Assembly (NCBI GenBank): GCA_003576535.1
Contig: QXCQ01000227.1
Location: 5,851 to 39,273 of the forward strand
From: Nakamurella silvestris
GTDB taxonomy: Bacteria > Actinomycetota > Actinomycetes > Mycobacteriales > Nakamurellaceae
Reading direction: 5' to 3'
Length of the DNA: 33,423 nucleotides
The notes beneath the pieces are model-generated. The model was not told where the DNA came from, searched no databases, and worked only from the letters and a program-made list of their open reading frames with translations. This document shows positions 31,257-33,423 of the stretch, in pieces. A program made the position numbers and the translations under genes. Position 1 is the stretch's first letter. Each line of letters starts with the position of its first letter.

Positions 31257-32332
31257 GGAAGTCGCCCTTCGGCCTCGGGTGCGTCCACCTGATCGGGGCC
31301 GGTGTCCAGGCGCAGGGTGTGCGCCAGCCGCTGCTCGGCCGACCGGATGAGGTCCGGGTGCACGGCCGGGGTCAGGGTCCTGGCGAAATCGTCGAAGGCG
31401 GCCATCGTGCTGAATTCCGGCTGGTAACCGGCCTCCTCCTTCAGCACCGTGGTGTCGACCACGCGGCCTGCCGTCAGCGCCCGCAGCTGTTCGGCGGAGA
31501 AACCGCCTATCCGCAGGGCACGGAAGGCCCGACCGAGACCGCCCACGGCGATCCCCGGGACCGGGAACGGCACCCGACCGGCCCGGCGGATCGCCTGGCC
31601 GAGCATCAGCGAGCCGTCACCCGCGACGTTGACGGTGCCGGCGAAATCGCCCAGCGCCAGGTGCTCCAGCACCCCGACGGCGTCCCGTTCGTGCACGACC
31701 TGCAGTCGCGCGTCCAGGCCCAGGATGGTCGGGACCAACGGGGACAGGCTCAGGTACCGGGTGAGCGGGGTCAGCACGGTCGGACCGAGGATGTCGGCGA
31801 GCCGTGGGACCGCGATCCGCACATCCGGCCGGCGGCGGCCGAACCCGCGGATGTAGCCCTCGATGTCGACGGCGTCCCGGCCGGGTCCCCGTGTCGGCTC
31901 CGACCGGGGTCGGGTCGTCTCGGTGAAAATCGCGGGGTCGCGGGAGCTCGCACCGTAGACCGCGGTGGTCGAGCGGACCACGAGGTTACGCACGCCCGGG
32001 GAACGTTGGCAGGCCGCCAGCAGCTGCATGGTGCCGATGACGTTCATTTCCTTGACCATCGACCGGGCAGCACTGGACGCCGGGGTGGCCGATGCCGATG
32101 CGTGAACAACGGTGTCGACCTCGGCGGCCTCCAGCACCCGCGCGATCAGCGGGTTGCGGATGTCGGTGCGGGCGAACTCGGCCGTGCCCATCCGGGCACG
32201 TGCGGCCGGTTCGGGCATGGTCGCGTCCACGCCGATCACCCGGTCGACCCGGGGGTCGGCCGCGAGTCGACCGGCGAGTGCGGACCCGAGGTAGCGGGTG
32301 ACACCCGTTACCAGGACCGTCATTCCGGCCAT
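31253..32332 (-). CDS. NAD-dependent epimerase/dehydratase-like extended SDR protein
   Basis: The 359-residue protein starts with the Rossmann motif VLVTGVTRYLGSALAG (TGxxxxxG at 9-16) and continues with the DVTVVHASA-type strand (VDTVVHASAS, 72-81), NVIGTMQLLAAC (97-108) and RSTTAVYG (120-127, with Ser121). The catalytic YxxxK is altered: GYIRGF has Tyr160 but Phe164 in place of Lys. It is annotated as GalE2-like in mycobacteria, but the missing lysine makes classical epimerase chemistry uncertain. The ATG at 32332 is preceded by GGAGG; a second ATG three codons on is possible. It is first in the epimerase-acyltransferase pair. Confidence 0.9.
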   Translation of the reverse strand: MAGMTVLVTGVTRYLGSALAGRLAADPRVDRVIGVDATMPEPAARARMGTAEFARTDIRNPLIARVLEAAEVDTVVHASASATPASSAARSMVKEMNVIGTMQLLAACQRSPGVRNLVVRSTTAVYGASSRDPAIFTETTRPRSEPTRGPGRDAVDIEGYIRGFGRRRPDVRIAVPRLADILGPTVLTPLTRYLSLSPLVPTILGLDARLQVVHERDAVGVLEHLALGDFAGTVNVAGDGSLMLGQAIRRAGRVPFPVPGIAVGGLGRAFRALRIGGFSAEQLRALTAGRVVDTTVLKEEAGYQPEFSTMAAFDDFARTLTPAVHPDLIRSAEQRLAHTLRLDTGPDQVDAPEAEGRLP

Positions 32333-32410
32333 GGGTACCCACCCTCCGCGCTGCGACCGACCGGCCCGGCACCCGACGGATGCTCCGGCCTCGTGCCCTA
32401 CGGTAACGAA

Positions 32411-32441
32411 ATGAGGCCACCGCGGTGTGCGGCGGCCTCAT
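32411..32441 (-). terminator. Terminator-like stem-loop downstream of bS22
   Basis: ATGAGGCCACCGC (32411-32423) pairs with 32429-32441 at 12 of 13 positions around a 5-nt loop. On the minus strand it is followed by TTTCGTT. It lies 75 nt after the bS22 stop and about 80 nt before the epimerase start, so it probably ends the bS22 transcript. Confidence 0.6.
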
Positions 32442-32515
32442 CTACCTCAGATCAACACCCGAGGATGCTCGAGGGATCGTGACTGACCCGCAGTCGACCA
32501 CTCGGGGCGAGCAGG

Positions 32516-32617
32516 TTACTTGCCGGCCTTACGACGAGCGACGCGGGTCTTGCGAAGCAGTTTGCGGTGCTTCTTCTTCGCCATCCGCTTGCGCCGCTTC
32601 TTAATGACTGAACCCAT
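32516..32617 (-). CDS. Small basic 30S ribosomal protein bS22 (AURKAIP1/COX24-domain peptide)
   Basis: A 33-codon frame encodes [16 protein letters not shown] continuing [17 protein letters not shown], almost entirely Lys and Arg apart from a few hydrophobic residues. This is the conserved actinobacterial AURKAIP1/COX24-domain peptide (compare Rv0500B), identified as bS22 in the mycobacterial ribosome near the decoding centre. The frame is too short for standard length cut-offs. The ATG has AGGA just upstream. The gene sits between an excisionase-like gene and the epimerase gene, exactly as in mycobacteria. It has a hairpin-rich leader and a terminator of its own. Confidence 0.95.
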   Translation of the reverse strand: MGSVIKKRRKRMAKKKHRKLLRKTRVARRKAGK

Positions 32618-32645
32618 TGTCCTGGCCTCTTGACTAACGTGCCGA

Positions 32646-32712
32646 CGCAGGATGCGCCGACGGGAGATGTCGGTTGACAGGTGTGCCCTGTCGCCTCCGG
32701 GCCGGTCGGCCC
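32646..32712 (-). promoter_or_regulatory. Four consecutive hairpins in the bS22 5' leader
   Basis: Within 67 nt lie four adjacent perfect stems: CGCA-GGA-TGCG (32646-32656), CCGAC/GTCGG (32657-32673), GACAGG/CCTGTC (32676-32692) and GGGCC/GGCCC (32699-32712). They lie between the probable -10 at 32749 and the bS22 ATG at 32617, so they would be in the leader RNA. A regulatory or stability role is inferred only from the structure. Confidence 0.5.
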
Positions 32713-32748
32713 AGCAGCTTGGTGCCCGGGTTGACCCCAGGCTCGCTT

Positions 32749-32754
32749 ATCTTA
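32749..32754 (-). promoter_or_regulatory. Probable -10 element of bS22
   Basis: On the minus strand GGTAAGATAAG contains TAAGAT, a good -10 hexamer. A matching -35 is weak. The predicted leader is about 125 nt long and contains the four hairpins described above. Confidence 0.5.
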
Positions 32755-32841
32755 CCGTCTGATTCGGGGTGCTTTGCTCGCCCGACAGTTGCCGCCCGGT
32801 CACCTGCGGTCTGCCTGCGAGCTGTTTTCCCAGGTGGGGTC

Positions 32842-33051
32842 TCAGCCGGTGGCGTTGAATCCACGCTGCAGGTACTCGTGGACAGCCCTCTCCGAAACCC
32901 GGAAGGACCTTCCGACGCGCACCGCGGGGAGCGCTTCGGAGTGGACGAGGCGATAGACCGTCATCCGTGAAACACGCATCAACGCCGCCACCTCGGAGAC
33001 CGTCAGAAAATTGATCTCCGCCAGGGCAGGGTCGTTCGGCGTTCGAGCCAT
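32842..33051 (-). CDS. Excisionase-family helix-turn-helix protein (BldC/MerR-like)
   Basis: From the ATG at 33051 the product has 69 residues. It is a single HTH_17-type winged helix: FLTVSEVAALMRVSRMTVYRL, then the wing AVRVGRSFRVSERAVHEYL. Despite the excisionase name, chromosomal members next to bS22 are conserved in actinobacteria (compare Rv0500A), and no phage or integrase gene is nearby, so a transcription-factor role is more likely. GTG at 33072 would add seven residues; the ATG has GGAAG about 11 nt upstream. It is a relative of bldC at 17609, giving two single-domain regulators in one window. Confidence 0.92.
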   Translation of the reverse strand: MARTPNDPALAEINFLTVSEVAALMRVSRMTVYRLVHSEALPAVRVGRSFRVSERAVHEYLQRGFNATG

Positions 33052-33127
33052 CGGTGCACCGTCTTCCGGCACGGATCGCGGCCACCGGCTTCCCCACCGG
33101 TGGACACTCGCGCGTCGTGCTTTGTGA

Positions 33128-33133
33128 ACTCTA
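33128..33133 (-). promoter_or_regulatory. Possible -10 element of the excisionase-like gene
   Basis: On the minus strand GTTAGAGTTC contains TAGAGT (TANNNT), about 77 nt before the start codon at 33051. No convincing -35 is visible. Confidence 0.35.
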
Positions 33134-33386
33134 ACGGTACGCGTGGGACCAAAGCGACACCCAATTTTTCACCTCGAACTCACAATGCGAGGTTGACCGG
33201 GGCCCGTCTCCGCGCGTACGCGTCGGCGGCGGATCGGCGGGTGCGATCGGCCCAACGAGAAGTGGCCCTGCCGCGCGATTCTCACCGGGGCCCGGCGGCG
33301 CGGTGTGGTGACGGACCGGTCGGGGACGAGGTCGACGCTCGTGCCGACGAGCGCATTTACTACCCGATCGGGTCATATTCGACCTT

Positions 33387-33423
33387 GTTCCCGCGCACGA
33401 TGTTGTTCCTCGCGCACGTAACA
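33387..33423. repeat. Family A palindromic repeat, copy 3, left half (cut by window end)
   Basis: The last 37 bases match the left arm and loop of copies 1 and 2: GTTCCCGCGCACGATGTTG, then CTCGCGCACG and TAAC. The right arm would lie beyond the window. Confidence 0.75.

Larger units (their letters stand above)
33052..33423. other. Intergenic region upstream of the excisionase-like gene
   Basis: These 372 bp to the window edge show no convincing gene. TAGAGT on the minus strand (33133-33128) is a possible -10 for the excisionase-like gene. The end of the window contains the left half of a family A palindrome. Confidence 0.55.

Noticed and set aside
32842-33051. Excisionase-like gene as evidence of a prophage or integrative element
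   Set aside because: No integrase, phage or attachment-site sequence is visible, and this gene next to bS22 is part of the conserved actinobacterial neighbourhood.
33131-33376. 81-residue minus-strand frame near the right edge
   Set aside because: Arg/Pro-rich composition, no ribosome-binding site and no family resemblance; treated as intergenic.
1143-33423. Family A palindromes as a CRISPR array
   Set aside because: Copies are thousands of bases apart with no regular spacers and no cas genes; each copy is itself a long palindrome.

Overview
The window is chromosomal DNA from a high-GC actinobacterium. Evidence is the strong G/C bias at third codon positions, BldC- and Lrp-type regulators, a short lysine/arginine-rich ribosomal protein of the bS22 type, and gene content matching the mycobacterial hem-ccs-men region. 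From memory, Mycobacterium tuberculosis carries Rv0500A/Rv0500B, galE2, Rv0502, serB1, a glutaredoxin, hemD, the phosphomutase-resA-ccdA-resB-ccsA block, menA, menE, menB, menC and menD in broadly this order. Secreted proteins with S-layer homology (SLH) domains suggest a propionibacterium-like lineage, but I cannot name a genus.

Positions 1-13,200: a translationally coupled lipoprotein/secreted-protein pair at the left edge (the second is cut by the window). Next come menD-menC on the minus strand, divergent from menB-menE. A tandem set of three paralogous secreted proteins follows, each with a seven-blade RCC1-type propeller and three SLH repeats, and then a small serine hydrolase.

Positions 13,200-18,300: menA, a DUF559-type putative nuclease bracketed by two long palindromes, a PLP enzyme of the cysteine synthase/desulfhydrase family, a DUF4229 membrane protein, an Lrp/AsnC regulator, a long regulatory region, bldC and a small membrane protein.

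Positions 18,300-27,350 (minus strand): cytochrome c maturation system II (ccsB, resB, ccdA, resA) coupled to a histidine phosphatase; two membrane proteins; a hemD fusion; the NADH-sensing repressor rex; and a glutaredoxin-like protein. Menaquinone, haem and cytochrome c assembly genes next to Rex indicate a respiratory-chain locus.

Positions 27,350-33,423: a large AMP-ligase-like protein with degenerate catalytic motifs, a HAD-IB phosphatase, an acyltransferase and a nucleotide-sugar-epimerase-like SDR, bS22 with a hairpin-rich leader, and an excisionase-like DNA-binding protein.

Most noteworthy observations: (i) two different families of long palindromic repeats, one with three copies (the last truncated by the window end) and one with two copies placed directly after stop codons; (ii) the three tandem cysteine-paired RCC1-SLH proteins behind a CRP/GlxR-like site; (iii) four genes whose start codons lie 6-7 nt after a TANNNT -10 element, the layout of leaderless transcripts; (iv) the degenerate acyl-CoA-ligase-like protein; (v) four consecutive hairpins in the bS22 leader. 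I saw no tRNA, rRNA, CRISPR array or transposase.
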